Translations under genes and position numbers: made by a program
NCBI RefSeq assembly: GCF_024199845.1
Contig: NZ_JANADO010000001.1
Coordinates: forward strand, 7,812,001 to 7,876,000
Direction of reading: 5' to 3'
Source: Bradyrhizobium sp. CCGB12
Lineage (GTDB): Bacteria > Pseudomonadota > Alphaproteobacteria > Rhizobiales > Xanthobacteraceae
DNA length: 64,000 nt
Notes under the pieces: model-generated
The model's input: only the letters and a program-made list of their open reading frames with translations
Database searches by the model: none
Told to the model about the DNA's origin: nothing
Shown: in pieces, positions 30,858 through 39,434 of the stretch
Layout of the letters: every line of letters begins with the position of its first letter
Position numbering within the stretch: position 1 is the first letter of the stretch

Positions 30858-30987
30858 CGTCCTGGACAAGCGAAGCGCAGATCCAGGACCCATTACCCCA
30901 GGGAGTAGTTGGGCGAAGACTCGTGGTGACCAGCTTCGCGCCACAACTGCTCCCTGGGGTAATGGGTCCTGGCTTTCGCCAGGACGA
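30858..30987. repeat. Palindromic repeat, family C
   Basis: Arms CGTCCTGGACAAGCGAAGCG...CCAGGACCCATTACC and GGTAATGGGTCCTGGCTTTC, with an inner CCCAGGGAGTAGTTG / CAACTGCTCCCTGGG inverted repeat. Lies between the HIT operon promoter and the end of the enolase gene. Confidence 0.9.
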
Positions 30988-31020
30988 CGGCGGGAGTGTG
31001 GCTTCACCTCCGGAGCGAAA

Positions 31021-32148
31021 CTACCCCTCCCCAATCACCCGCGCATTGGCGCGGACCGAGGCTTCGCTAACGCGGATGCCGAGGCCGGGACCATCGGGCA
31101 CGACAACGTGACCCGCGCGGTTCGCAACACGCTCCTCCAGCACGTCCTCGGTGAGCACATGATGCGGCATGTAGAATTCGCAGCCGAGCGAGATGCCCGG
31201 CGTGGCCGCGATCAGCTGCGTGCCGGCGGCGAGGCCAATGCCGCCCTCCCAGAGCGTGCCGCCATAACCGGGCAGGCCGGCGATATCAGCAATCGCCATG
31301 ATCGCCTGCGCCTCGAACAGGCCACCGGCCTTCATCAGCTTGATCGAGACCGCGTCGGCCGCCTCGCGGCGCACCACCTCCATCATGTCGCGGCGATCGA
31401 AGCAGCTTTCGTCGGCGAGCACGGGTGTCTCCAGCGCCGCCGTGAGCTGCGCCATCACGTCGAGGAACTTGCGCGGCACCGGCTGCTCGATGAAGGTCGG
31501 CGCGAACTCTTCGACGTCGCGCAAAATCTTGATGGCGCCGAACGGCGCCAAGGCCTGGTTGTAGTCGACGCGCAGATCGACCTTGTCGCCGAACTCCTTG
31601 CGGATCGCTTCGAGATGCTCGAGGTCCTCGCGATGCGGCTTCACGCCGGTCTTGACCTTGTAGATGACGTTGCCGTCCGGAACCATCTTGCGCATGCGGT
31701 CGAGATCGGCGGCGAAATCGGGATCGGCGATCGAGAAGGAGAGGGGGATGGTGTCGCGCACACGGCCGCCGAGGAGGTCGGCGACCGAAAGCCCGGACGA
31801 CCTGCCGACGATGTCAAGCAGCGCCATCTCGATCGCGACTTTTGCTTCAGCGTGGCCGACGAGCGCGCGGTCGAGCTCCGCCATCAGCGCGCGAATGCGG
31901 CGCACCGGCTTGCCGAGCACGATGGGACGCAAATAGATGTCGAGTGCGGAGAATGCGGCCTCCGGCGTCCCCGTAAAGACCTCCCACGGCGCCGCCTCGC
32001 CCCAGCCGATCATGCCGTCGCTCGATGTCAGCTCGAGCAGCACGCGCTTGACGGTGCCCTTGACGTTGCCGACGCCTTGCAGGCGCGCCATCTTGATCGG
32101 GCTCTCGATCAGGAACAGCCTGAGGCGTTCGATGGTCGCTTCGGTCAT
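31021..32148 (-). CDS. Enolase-superfamily enzyme (muconate-cycloisomerase-like subgroup)
   Basis: 375 aa, mandelate racemase/muconate lactonizing fold. Predicted active site complete for the MLE subgroup: K164-V-K166, metal ligands D195, E221 and D246 in ADES, and K270 in [12 protein letters not shown]-subgroup members include cis,cis-muconate cycloisomerase, o-succinylbenzoate synthase, N-succinylamino-acid racemase and dipeptide epimerase; residues alone do not decide. Its ATG overlaps the SDR stop by 4 bp, and it is the last gene of the ABC transporter operon, so the substrate is probably what the transporter brings in or a product of it, perhaps an amino-acid derivative (inference). Confidence 0.88.
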   Translation of the reverse strand: MTEATIERLRLFLIESPIKMARLQGVGNVKGTVKRVLLELTSSDGMIGWGEAAPWEVFTGTPEAAFSALDIYLRPIVLGKPVRRIRALMAELDRALVGHAEAKVAIEMALLDIVGRSSGLSVADLLGGRVRDTIPLSFSIADPDFAADLDRMRKMVPDGNVIYKVKTGVKPHREDLEHLEAIRKEFGDKVDLRVDYNQALAPFGAIKILRDVEEFAPTFIEQPVPRKFLDVMAQLTAALETPVLADESCFDRRDMMEVVRREAADAVSIKLMKAGGLFEAQAIMAIADIAGLPGYGGTLWEGGIGLAAGTQLIAATPGISLGCEFYMPHHVLTEDVLEERVANRAGHVVVPDGPGLGIRVSEASVRANARVIGEG

Positions 32149-32903
32149 GTCAGGCCTCCATTGACGTGCCAGATCTGGCCGGTGACGTAGGACGCCTTCG
32201 GCGATGCCAGGAAGGTGATGATCTCGGCGACCTCCTCCGGCCGCCCGCGGCGGCGCATCGGGATCAGCGCTTCGGTCGCCGCGATCTGCTCCGGCGACAG
32301 CCGGCTCTCGCTCGGCTTGTCCTTGATGATGAGGCCCGGCGCCACCGCATTGACGGTGATGCTATTCTTGGCGAGCTCGACCGCGGTCAGCCGCACCAGC
32401 GTTTCCAGCGCGGAACGGCTCGCCGCCGTCGCCGCGAAGGGCGCGAAGTCGGGCCGGATCGCGTGTGCCACGAAGGACGACACGGCGACGATCCGGCCAT
32501 CGCGTCCGGCGCGCAGCAGCGGCAGGGCGGCCTCGACCATTCGCGTGAAGGCAAGCGCGGATTCGTCCATCGCCTGCCGGAACTGATCCGCCGACGTACC
32601 AATCGCGCTGCCGCGGCGGGCGTGGCCGCCGACCAGGATCAATCCGTCGAGCCGGCCGAAGGCGGCTTTCGCCGCGGCGATGGCGTCGGCGGCCGCGGTC
32701 TCCTCGGCAAGATCGCCAAGGCAATTTGTCACCACGGCGCCTTTCGCTGCGGCGTCCGCTGCGGTGGCGTCGAGACCTTCTGCGTTCGCGCGCGTGTGGA
32801 GCAGCAGCCCGACGCCGGGCGCGGCGAGCAGTCTTGCGGTGGCCCGGCCGATGCCACTGGCGGCACCGGTGACGAGATAGACGCGTTCGATATCAGGCAT
32901 CAC
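32145..32903 (-). CDS. SDR family protein lacking the canonical Tyr/Lys
   Basis: 252 aa, Rossmann fold with [12 protein letters not shown] near residue 12 and the family C-terminus [13 protein letters not shown]. The usual YxxxK catalytic pair is missing: the ASKAAL-like block reads TAASRSAL, placing T159 and R163 at the Tyr and Lys positions; aligning by the preceding Ser instead gives F156 and A160. Either way catalysis by the normal SDR mechanism is doubtful. Overlaps the ATPase gene and the enolase gene by 4 bp each, so it is translationally coupled inside the operon. Confidence 0.9.
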   Translation of the reverse strand: MMPDIERVYLVTGAASGIGRATARLLAAPGVGLLLHTRANAEGLDATAADAAAKGAVVTNCLGDLAEETAAADAIAAAKAAFGRLDGLILVGGHARRGSAIGTSADQFRQAMDESALAFTRMVEAALPLLRAGRDGRIVAVSSFVAHAIRPDFAPFAATAASRSALETLVRLTAVELAKNSITVNAVAPGLIIKDKPSESRLSPEQIAATEALIPMRRRGRPEEVAEIITFLASPKASYVTGQIWHVNGGLT

Positions 32904-33706
32904 GGTGCTGGTGTGGCCGGCGGGAGCGCGCCGGTGCGATGGAAATGGCTGAGGAAGGCGCGCGTTGCGGCCTCCTTAGGACTGTCGATGACCTGCCGCG
33001 CCGGGCCTTCCTCGACCACGACACCGTCGCGCATGAAGATGAGACGGTCGGCGACCTCGCGGGCAAAAGCGATCTCATGGGTCACGATGACCATGGTCAT
33101 GCCCTCGGAGGCCAGCCGCTGTATCACGTTCAAGACCTCGCCGACGAGCTCCGGATCGAGCGCCGAGGTCGCCTCGTCGAACAGCATGACATCAGGCTCC
33201 ATCGCGAGCGCACGCGCGATCGCGACGCGCTGCTTCTGCCCGCCGGACAGCGTCGCCGGATATTGGTCGGCCTTCTCCGCCAGCCCCACCTTGGCAAGCT
33301 GCGCGCGCGCGAGTTTCTCCGCATCCGCCTTCGCCATGCGCCGCACCGTGACCGGTCCTTCCATGACGTTTTGGAGCGTCGTCATGTGCGGGAACAGATT
33401 GAAGTGCTGGAACACCATGCCGGTGGTGGCGCGGAATCTGGCCAGCGACTTCACATCGGGCAGCTTCGAACCGTCGCCGAACGAAAAGCGGGTGTCGCCG
33501 ACGCGGACACTGCCGCCGTCGGGCACGACAAGGAGATTGATGCAGCGGAGCAGCGTCGACTTGCCCGAGCCTGACGGCCCGATCAGCGCCACGACACCGC
33601 CCTTGGCGACGTCGAGATTGATGTTCTTGAGGACCTCGTTGCTGCCAAAGCTCTTGCGCAGCCCATGGATCTCGATCTTCGAGGTGTTGTTGGACGTCTC
33701 GCTCAT
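32900..33706 (-). CDS. Polar amino-acid-type ABC transporter ATP-binding protein
   Basis: 268 aa. Walker [16 protein letters not shown], signature [16 protein letters not shown], Walker [13 protein letters not shown] and the switch His in [15 protein letters not shown], as in GlnQ/HisP. Powers import by the adjacent permease. Overlaps the permease stop and the SDR start by 4 bp. Confidence 0.95.
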   Translation of the reverse strand: MSETSNNTSKIEIHGLRKSFGSNEVLKNINLDVAKGGVVALIGPSGSGKSTLLRCINLLVVPDGGSVRVGDTRFSFGDGSKLPDVKSLARFRATTGMVFQHFNLFPHMTTLQNVMEGPVTVRRMAKADAEKLARAQLAKVGLAEKADQYPATLSGGQKQRVAIARALAMEPDVMLFDEATSALDPELVGEVLNVIQRLASEGMTMVIVTHEIAFAREVADRLIFMRDGVVVEEGPARQVIDSPKEAATRAFLSHFHRTGALPPATPAP

Positions 33707-34365
33707 TCGCTGACCGCCATTCGTTTCTCGCCGCGGCGGACGAGGATGGTGAGCGGAATCAGGATCGCCGCATAGGCGACCGCGACGGCGGTGTAGGTCT
33801 CCAGCGGCCGGTAGCTGTCATGGGCGGCGACCTGGCTCTGGTAGACGAGGTCGGGCACCGCCAGCACCGAGACCAGCGAGGTATTCTTGAACTGGATGAT
33901 CGACTGGTTCATCAGCGCCGGGATCATGCGCTTGATCGCCTGCGGCAGCACGATGCGGCGCATGGTCTGGCCAGGGGTCATGCCGAGCGCGGCGCCGGCT
34001 TCGGACTGGCCGCGGTCGATCGAGACGATGCCGCCGCGGATGATCTCCGAATAGAACGAGCCGCCATAGAGCGAGAGCGCGAGCGCCGAGGCCGTGATCG
34101 GCGTCATCTCGACGCCGGCGAGGATCGGCAGCGCGTAATAGAACCAGATCAGCTGCACCAGGATCGGCGTGCAGCGGAACGCCTCGATGAAGGCGAGTGC
34201 TGCGAGGCGCAGCGCCCGAAAGCGCGACAGGCTGCCGAACGCGCCAAGCAGGCCGAACAGCAGCCCGCACACCACGATGACCACGGTGAAGCCGACGGTG
34301 ACGCCGAGCCCGTTGAGAAAGAGCCAGCGATAGCTCCAGAGAATGCCGAAGTCCCACTGATACAT
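33703..34365 (-). CDS. Polar amino-acid-type ABC transporter permease
   Basis: 220 aa inner-membrane protein of the HisMQ/GlnP type with about five TM helices. The EAA coupling loop reads [21 protein letters not shown]-terminal [20 protein letters not shown] is typical for this family. Only one permease gene is present, so it probably forms a homodimer. Separated from the binding-protein gene by a family D palindrome. Confidence 0.94.
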   Translation of the reverse strand: MYQWDFGILWSYRWLFLNGLGVTVGFTVVIVVCGLLFGLLGAFGSLSRFRALRLAALAFIEAFRCTPILVQLIWFYYALPILAGVEMTPITASALALSLYGGSFYSEIIRGGIVSIDRGQSEAGAALGMTPGQTMRRIVLPQAIKRMIPALMNQSIIQFKNTSLVSVLAVPDLVYQSQVAAHDSYRPLETYTAVAVAYAAILIPLTILVRRGEKRMAVSE

Positions 34366-34380
34366 GCGTGCTTTCTTGCT

Positions 34381-34510
34381 TCACCTCTCCCGCTTGCGGG
34401 AGAGGTCGTATCGCATCGAAGATGCGATACGGGTGAGGGCTCTTTCCTCTCGGGAAGTCTCTTCAGCGGAGACACCCTCACCCCGACCCTCTCCCGCAAG
34501 CGGGAGAGGG
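34381..34510. repeat. Palindromic repeat, family D, inside the ABC operon
   Basis: Arms CCTCTCCCGCTTGCGGGAG and CTCTCCCGCAAGCGGGAGAG with inner GATGCGATACGGGTGAGG / CACCCTCACCC. Lies between the binding-protein gene and the permease gene, where a stable mRNA hairpin could protect the upstream message. Confidence 0.9.
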
Positions 34511-34557
34511 AGTGGAGCGGCGCGCGCGGATCGAGACTGCCCCACGTTTACGATACT

Positions 34558-35415
34558 TTACAACGAAACGCCGGGCGGAATGTCCGCCTCCGTCACGCCC
34601 ACCAGCTCCATGTTGGTGATGATCGCGTTGCGGATGAAGCCGAGGCCCTTGTTGAAGTCGATCCAGGTATTGACGTAGTCGCGCCAGGTCTTGTCGGCCT
34701 CGCGGCGGAAGCCGGCATTCGACGTGGTGGCGAAGATCGGCGTCGGCACCACGAGCTGGCCGAGCGAGGGGTTCTTCTTCAGCACGGTCAGCGACAGCAT
34801 GGTGATCAGGCACTGGGCGTCGACGCGGCCGGTCTGCAGCGCGGCGGTGGCGTCGTCGGCGGTCTTCAGCCGCGTGATCTGCGCCTTCGGCGTCAGGCGG
34901 CTGACGACCTGGTCGTGCGAGGAGCCCTGGTCGACCGCGATCTTGATGTCGGGCGAGTTCAGCTCGGCCCAGCTCTTCGGCTTGAAATCCTTCTTGCAGA
35001 GGATGGCGAAGGCGTTGTTGAAGACCGGCACCGAGAAGTCGACCACCAGCGCGCGCTTCGGGGTCGGGTTGAGGCCAAAGAAGATGTCGATCTTGTTGGC
35101 CTGCAGATCGAGCACCGAATTGCCCCAAGTGGTCTCGGTGATATCGAGCTCGGCCTCCATGTCGTCGGCAAGCCCCTTGGCGATATCGATGTAAAAGCCC
35201 TTCCACTGGCCGGAGGCGAGGTCCTTCATGTAGTAGGGCGCGCCGCCGCCGACCGCGCCGATCCGCATCTTCTTGGTGCGGCGGATGCGGGCGAAGGTCG
35301 ATTCGTTCGGATCGGCCGTCTGCGCCACCGCCGGAGCGGCCAGCGCGGCCGCGGTCACCGCGCCAAGTCCGACACCAAGTCCGACAATCGATGCAACATC
35401 ACGACGTGTAACCAT
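34558..35415 (-). CDS. Polar amino-acid-type ABC transporter substrate-binding protein
   Basis: 285 aa. Signal sequence with a twin-Arg start (MVTRRDVASIVGLGVGLGAV...AVAQ), so possibly Tat-exported. Periplasmic binding protein of family 3: APYYMKDLASGQWKGFYIDI, NKIDIFFGLNPTPKRALVVDFS, and the later VDQGSSHDQVV. First gene of the operon with permease, ATPase, SDR and enolase enzyme. Ligand unknown. ATG 35415 preferred; the frame extends to 35475. The 471-bp gap 35416-35886 upstream shows no gene, clear promoter or family repeat. Confidence 0.93.
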   Translation of the reverse strand: MVTRRDVASIVGLGVGLGAVTAAALAAPAVAQTADPNESTFARIRRTKKMRIGAVGGGAPYYMKDLASGQWKGFYIDIAKGLADDMEAELDITETTWGNSVLDLQANKIDIFFGLNPTPKRALVVDFSVPVFNNAFAILCKKDFKPKSWAELNSPDIKIAVDQGSSHDQVVSRLTPKAQITRLKTADDATAALQTGRVDAQCLITMLSLTVLKKNPSLGQLVVPTPIFATTSNAGFRREADKTWRDYVNTWIDFNKGLGFIRNAIITNMELVGVTEADIPPGVSL

Positions 35416-35886
35416 TTTGAGGAATCGCTTTTCTGGTTGGATGAAGGTGTGATGGCTCTCGCGCGAAAAATTCACCCCTCAATCGGCGTCAGCCGGCTGA
35501 AAAATGCTCCGGATGGAATTCTCGCGCACCCTTTGTTTTGGTTCAGGCAGGATTTCATAGAAAGGCGCTGGCGGGCGGGCCCTGTCAAGACTGGATTGCC
35601 TCAGGGATGTGCGCGGCCTCGAAGATAGACATGGCGCCTATCGGCCATGATGCTTTCAGAGGCGCGTAAGCGCGTCCGCGTGTTGCGGCAGGCGCGTCGC
35701 CGGACGAGGCTCGGAGGGCGGCGACGCGCGGCATTTTCGCGAATAAATTGAGAATATCCAGTGGCTCGCTTTAAGAATGCGGGCGCTTGTCCGAGGGAAG
35801 CGGCTGACGCCGGCGCGTCAGGCGAACAGCACCCTGTCGGTGCCGTTCGCCGAAGACGGCGAGAGGTTGGTATGGATCGACTGATC

Positions 35887-37356
35887 CTATTCGGCGGCCT
35901 CGGTGCGAACAGTCACGAGCCGCGCCAGTGCGTCGCGGACGCCTGCACCGTAGGCGGGATCGGCCTTGGTGCAGTTGGCGATGTGCCGCTCCTGGATCGG
36001 CACGGCCGCCGCCCCGACGGCACGCGCCGTGTTGTCGAACAAGACTTGCCGCTGGGCAGCGTTCATCTTGCGGAAGAGGTCGCCGGGTTGCCGGTAGTGA
36101 TCGTCGTCGATGCGGTGATCCCAGTGCGCGGCGGCGCCGTCGATCTCGAGCGGCGGTTCGTTGAGGTCGGGCTGGTCCGTCCACTCGCCGCGGCTGTTCG
36201 GGAAATAGGTCGGCGTGCGCCCGAGATTGCCGTCGGTTCGCATCGCGCCATCGCGATGGTAGCTGTGATACGGGCATTTCGGCGCGTTGACCGGGATCAG
36301 ATGATGGTTGACGCCGAGGCGATAGCGCGCCGCGTCACCATAGGAGAACAGCCGTGCCTGCAGCATCTTGTCGGGTGAGAAACCGATGCCGGGGACGACA
36401 TGGGCCGGCGAGAAGGAGGCCTGCTCGACTTCGGCGAAGACGTTTTCCGGGTTGCGGTTCAGCTCGAAATAGCCGACCTCGATAAGCGGGAAGTCCGCCT
36501 TCGGCCAGATCTTGGTCAGGTCGAACGGGTTGAAGGCGAACGCTTTGGCCTGATCGTCGGTCATGACCTGCACGAACATCGTCCAGCGCGGGAAATCGCC
36601 GCGTTCGATGCTCTCGAACAGGTCGCGCTGGTGAGTCTCGCGGTCCTTGCCGATGAGGGCTTCAGCCTCGGCGTCCGTCAGGTTTTCGATGCCCTGCTGG
36701 GTCCGGAAGTGAAACTTCACCCAGGTGCGCTCATTGGCGGCGTTGATGAAGCTGTAGGTGTGGCTGCCGAACCCGTGCATGTGCCGGAAGCTCTTGGGAA
36801 TGCCACGTTCGCTCATCACGATGGTGACCTGGTGCAGCGCCTCCGGCAACAGTGTCCAGAAGTCCCAATTGTTGTTGGCGCTGCGCATTCCGGTGCGGGG
36901 ATCGCGCTTGATCGCATGATTGAGGTCGGGAAAGCGTAAGGGATCGCGGAAGAAGAACACGGGCGTATTGTTGCCCACCATGTCCCAATTGCCTTCCTCG
37001 GTGTAGAACTTCAGTGCAAAGCCGCGAATGTCGCGTTCGGCGTCGGCTGCGCCGTGCTCGCCGGCCACCGTCGAGAAGCGCGCGAACATCGGCGTCACCT
37101 TGCCGATCTCCGAGAAGATCTTCGCCTTGGTGTAGCCTGAGATGTCATGGGTGACCGTGAAGGTTCCGAAGGCGCCGGATCCCTTGGCGTGCATGCGCCG
37201 CTCGGGAATCACCTCGCGATCGAAATGGGCGAGCTTCTCGATCAGCCAGACGTCCTGCAGCAATGCGGGGCCGCGGCGGCCGGCGGTCATGATGTTGAGA
37301 TTGTCGCTGACGGGGGCTCCCGTGGCGTGCGTGAGATGGGGGCGTTTGTCGCTCAT
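35887..37356 (-). CDS. katA: Haem catalase (clade 3)
   Basis: Breaks down H2O2. 489 aa, small-subunit catalase. Distal H56 in [14 protein letters not shown], conserved Asn in [13 protein letters not shown] and proximal Tyr in [14 protein letters not shown]. No signal peptide, so cytosolic. Lies 47 bp downstream of the HD-domain gene on the same strand and is probably cotranscribed with it from the promoter at 38076-38104. Confidence 0.95.
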   Translation of the reverse strand: MSDKRPHLTHATGAPVSDNLNIMTAGRRGPALLQDVWLIEKLAHFDREVIPERRMHAKGSGAFGTFTVTHDISGYTKAKIFSEIGKVTPMFARFSTVAGEHGAADAERDIRGFALKFYTEEGNWDMVGNNTPVFFFRDPLRFPDLNHAIKRDPRTGMRSANNNWDFWTLLPEALHQVTIVMSERGIPKSFRHMHGFGSHTYSFINAANERTWVKFHFRTQQGIENLTDAEAEALIGKDRETHQRDLFESIERGDFPRWTMFVQVMTDDQAKAFAFNPFDLTKIWPKADFPLIEVGYFELNRNPENVFAEVEQASFSPAHVVPGIGFSPDKMLQARLFSYGDAARYRLGVNHHLIPVNAPKCPYHSYHRDGAMRTDGNLGRTPTYFPNSRGEWTDQPDLNEPPLEIDGAAAHWDHRIDDDHYRQPGDLFRKMNAAQRQVLFDNTARAVGAAAVPIQERHIANCTKADPAYGAGVRDALARLVTVRTEAAE

Positions 37357-37403
37357 GGCGTAAGTCCTGGTCGATGATTGAGGTGGCTATCGGCGCCGCG
37401 CGG

Positions 37404-38045
37404 TCAGCCGTGCCAATGGGAATTGCGGATGACGCTGCAGAAATTGCCGCGATGGAAATGCGGTTCCTTGTCGGCGATGACATCGGCCTTGACGTTGCCG
37501 AACGTCGTGTCCGGCCGATGCTTGATGCCGTCATAGAAGGCCTGGATGATGTCTTCCTTGAAATGCGGCGTGCGCGGAAACGCCTTCACGACCGCTTCGC
37601 GCTCCGTGTCGGAATATTCTTCGTAGCTCAGTCCGAGAACATCCATCTCGACGCCCGCGGTCACCAGCGCGACGACCGGGTGCATGTGCTGAGGGATGCC
37701 CGGCGTCGTGTGCAGGGCGATCGCGGTCCAGACCGTGTAGGCGTCCGCCTCGGATATTCCGTGGCTGCGCAGGAAGTCGCGCGCGGCATGCGCGCCGTCG
37801 ACCTCGAACCGCTCGTGCTTGCTGCCGTGGCCCGGCATCAGGCCGATGTCGTGAAACATGGCGCCGGCGTAGAGCAGTTCGCGGTCGAATGTCAGCCCGC
37901 GGCGAACTCCGGCCATCGTGCCGAACTGGTAGACGCGGCTGGAATGATTGAAGAGCAGGTCGGTTTCGGTATCGCGGATATATTCGGTGATGGCGCGAGC
38001 GAGCTTGCTGTCGGGAATGACAGCGGCCTTGGTGATGTCTGACAT
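37404..38045 (-). CDS. HD domain phosphohydrolase-like protein
   Basis: 213 aa. Metal site residues of the HD superfamily: H34 (FNHSSRVY), H65-D66 (AMFHDIGLM), and a C-terminal Asp region VWTAIALHTTPG. Resembles the cyanamide-hydratase-like HD proteins; the true substrate is unknown. First gene of a likely two-gene unit with catalase, divergent from the GlxA-type regulator. Confidence 0.85.
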   Translation of the reverse strand: MSDITKAAVIPDSKLARAITEYIRDTETDLLFNHSSRVYQFGTMAGVRRGLTFDRELLYAGAMFHDIGLMPGHGSKHERFEVDGAHAARDFLRSHGISEADAYTVWTAIALHTTPGIPQHMHPVVALVTAGVEMDVLGLSYEEYSDTEREAVVKAFPRTPHFKEDIIQAFYDGIKHRPDTTFGNVKADVIADKEPHFHRGNFCSVIRNSHWHG

Positions 38046-38075
38046 GGTCAGCTCCTTGAAATTTAGGTCGCTTGC

Positions 38076-38104
38076 ATAGTAGTTCCGGGCTAGATTGTCT
38101 TGAA
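38076..38104 (-). promoter_or_regulatory. Candidate promoter for the HD gene and katA
   Basis: On the minus strand TTCAAG (38099-38104) and TACTAT (38076-38081) with a 17-bp spacer, about 30 bp before the HD start codon. The inverted repeat at 38107-38119 lies directly upstream of the -35, as expected for an activator site. Confidence 0.45.
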
Positions 38105-38106
38105 TC

Positions 38107-38119
38107 GACGTAATACGTC
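38107..38119. promoter_or_regulatory. Inverted repeat, candidate GlxA-family operator
   Basis: GACGTA-A-TACGTC, a perfect 13-bp palindrome in the 104-bp gap between the HD-katA unit and the divergent GlxA-type regulator. Position and symmetry suggest it is the regulator's binding site. Confidence 0.5.
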
Positions 38120-38149
38120 TAAAACGGACAAATCCGGATCGAGGCGGCC

Positions 38150-39151
38150 ATGGGCGCGAAGCCGAAACCGAGGACAGTTGTGATCGTGGCGCTGCCGGGC
38201 GTGCAGCTGCTCGACGTTGCCGGACCGCTCGACGTGTTTGCCGAGGCCAACGTGCAGGCCGGCTATTCCGCCTATGCCTTGTTCGTGGCGGGTGCGGAGC
38301 CGGGGCCGATCCGCAGCTCCTCGGGCGTCCGGCTGATGCCCGACCGGATCGTCGACCGCGACTTCCAGGAACCGATCGACACCCTGCTGGTCGCGGGATG
38401 CCCGAACGCAGCGGAAGTCCCGGCGGATGGAGGTGTCGTCGACTGGCTGCGGCGGCGGGCTTCGCGGACCCGCAGGTTCGGCTCGGTGTGCAGCGGGGCG
38501 TTCTTCCTTGCCGCCGCCGGTCTGCTCGATGGCAGGCGGGTCACGACGCATTGGGCGGTCGCGGACATGCTGGCCAGGAAATTCCCGTCGGTCACGGTGG
38601 ACAAGGATGCCATCTACGTCACCGACGGCAAGCTCCGCACGGCCGCCGGCGTCACCGCCGGGCTGGATCTGGCACTGGCGCTGGTTGAGGAAGATCTCGG
38701 GCGCGATACGGCCATGAAGGTCGCAAGCCAGCTCGTGATGTTCTTCAAGCGTCCGGGCGGGCAGATGCAGTTCTCCCGCAAGGGCGAGGTCGTTCCCGCC
38801 GGCCGCGCCGCGCTGCAGGAGCTGCAGCGCTGGGTCGCCGCCAACCCCTCGTTCGATCACAGCGTTGCAAACCTCGCGGAGCGCATGGAGATCAGCCCGA
38901 GGCACTTTGCCCGGCTGTTCCGTGCCGAGGTCGGGGTCACGCCTGCGACCTGGGTCGAAGAAGCCCGGGTCAATGCGGCAAGGAGGCTGCTCGAGTTCGG
39001 CAACGAGCCACCGAAGCAGGTGGCGCTGCATTGTGGGTTCGCCGATGCCGATACGCTGCGCCGCGCCTTCCATCGTCACGTCGGCGTGACGCCCGCCGAA
39101 TACCGCAAGCGGTTTGCGCGAATCACGGAGGTTCCAGACCGCCGACGCTGA
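38150..39151 (+). CDS. GlxA family transcriptional regulator (DJ-1/PfpI-AraC)
   Basis: 333 aa. N-terminal DJ-1/PfpI-like domain (about 8-180) with C114 in FGSVCSGAFF at the nucleophile-elbow position, and a C-terminal AraC/XylS domain (about 220-325) with two HTHs, ISPRHFARLFRAEVGVTPA and VALHCGFADADTLRRAFHR. Likely controls the divergent HD-katA unit. The conserved Cys raises the possibility of redox or small-molecule sensing (inference). Confidence 0.92.
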   Translation: MGAKPKPRTVVIVALPGVQLLDVAGPLDVFAEANVQAGYSAYALFVAGAEPGPIRSSSGVRLMPDRIVDRDFQEPIDTLLVAGCPNAAEVPADGGVVDWLRRRASRTRRFGSVCSGAFFLAAAGLLDGRRVTTHWAVADMLARKFPSVTVDKDAIYVTDGKLRTAAGVTAGLDLALALVEEDLGRDTAMKVASQLVMFFKRPGGQMQFSRKGEVVPAGRAALQELQRWVAANPSFDHSVANLAERMEISPRHFARLFRAEVGVTPATWVEEARVNAARRLLEFGNEPPKQVALHCGFADADTLRRAFHRHVGVTPAEYRKRFARITEVPDRRR

Positions 39152-39207
39152 GGTCCGAGCGGGCTGGCGGGCCACCCGCCGGGTGTCCGGGACCTCAGGA
39201 TACCCGC

Positions 39208-39236
39208 TTGCTTTCCGTTCCCTTTGGCCCCAAATA
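39208..39236 (+). promoter_or_regulatory. Candidate promoter of ffs
   Basis: TTGCTT (39208-39213), 17-bp spacer, CAAATA (39231-39236). The -10 ends 6 bp before the expected RNA 5' end at 39243. Confidence 0.5.
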
Positions 39237-39242
39237 GGGACC

Positions 39243-39339
39243 GGGAGATTGGCGGTGGACGAGCCACTCGCCAACCGGGTCAGGTCCGGAAGGAAGCAGC
39301 CCTAACGAGGTCCGGATCGGGTCGCTCGTCAGTCTCCTA
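39243..39339 (+). ncRNA. ffs: Signal recognition particle RNA (4.5S, small bacterial type)
   Basis: About 97 nt. Contains the universal SRP domain IV core CAGGTCCGGAAGGAAGCAG (39280-39298) with the GGAA tetraloop and symmetric internal loop, and 5'/3' ends GGGAGA (39243-39248) and TCTCCT (39333-39338) that pair. Works with Ffh to target membrane proteins. Location just before dnaX is usual in Rhizobiales. Exact ends are judged from pairing. Confidence 0.95.
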
Positions 39340-39434
39340 CCTGTTTTTCCGAGCGAATTGCGCCGGCGGGTCTCCCGCCAGCGCGCTCCTTTCCGCAAAA
39401 GCCGGCCGAGAGAGATTTCATTGCGGATCGACCG

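Noticed and set aside
35416..35886. 471-bp gap searched for a gene or small RNA
   Set aside because: Only short frames without starts or motifs; small hairpin near 35860 lacks a T-run.
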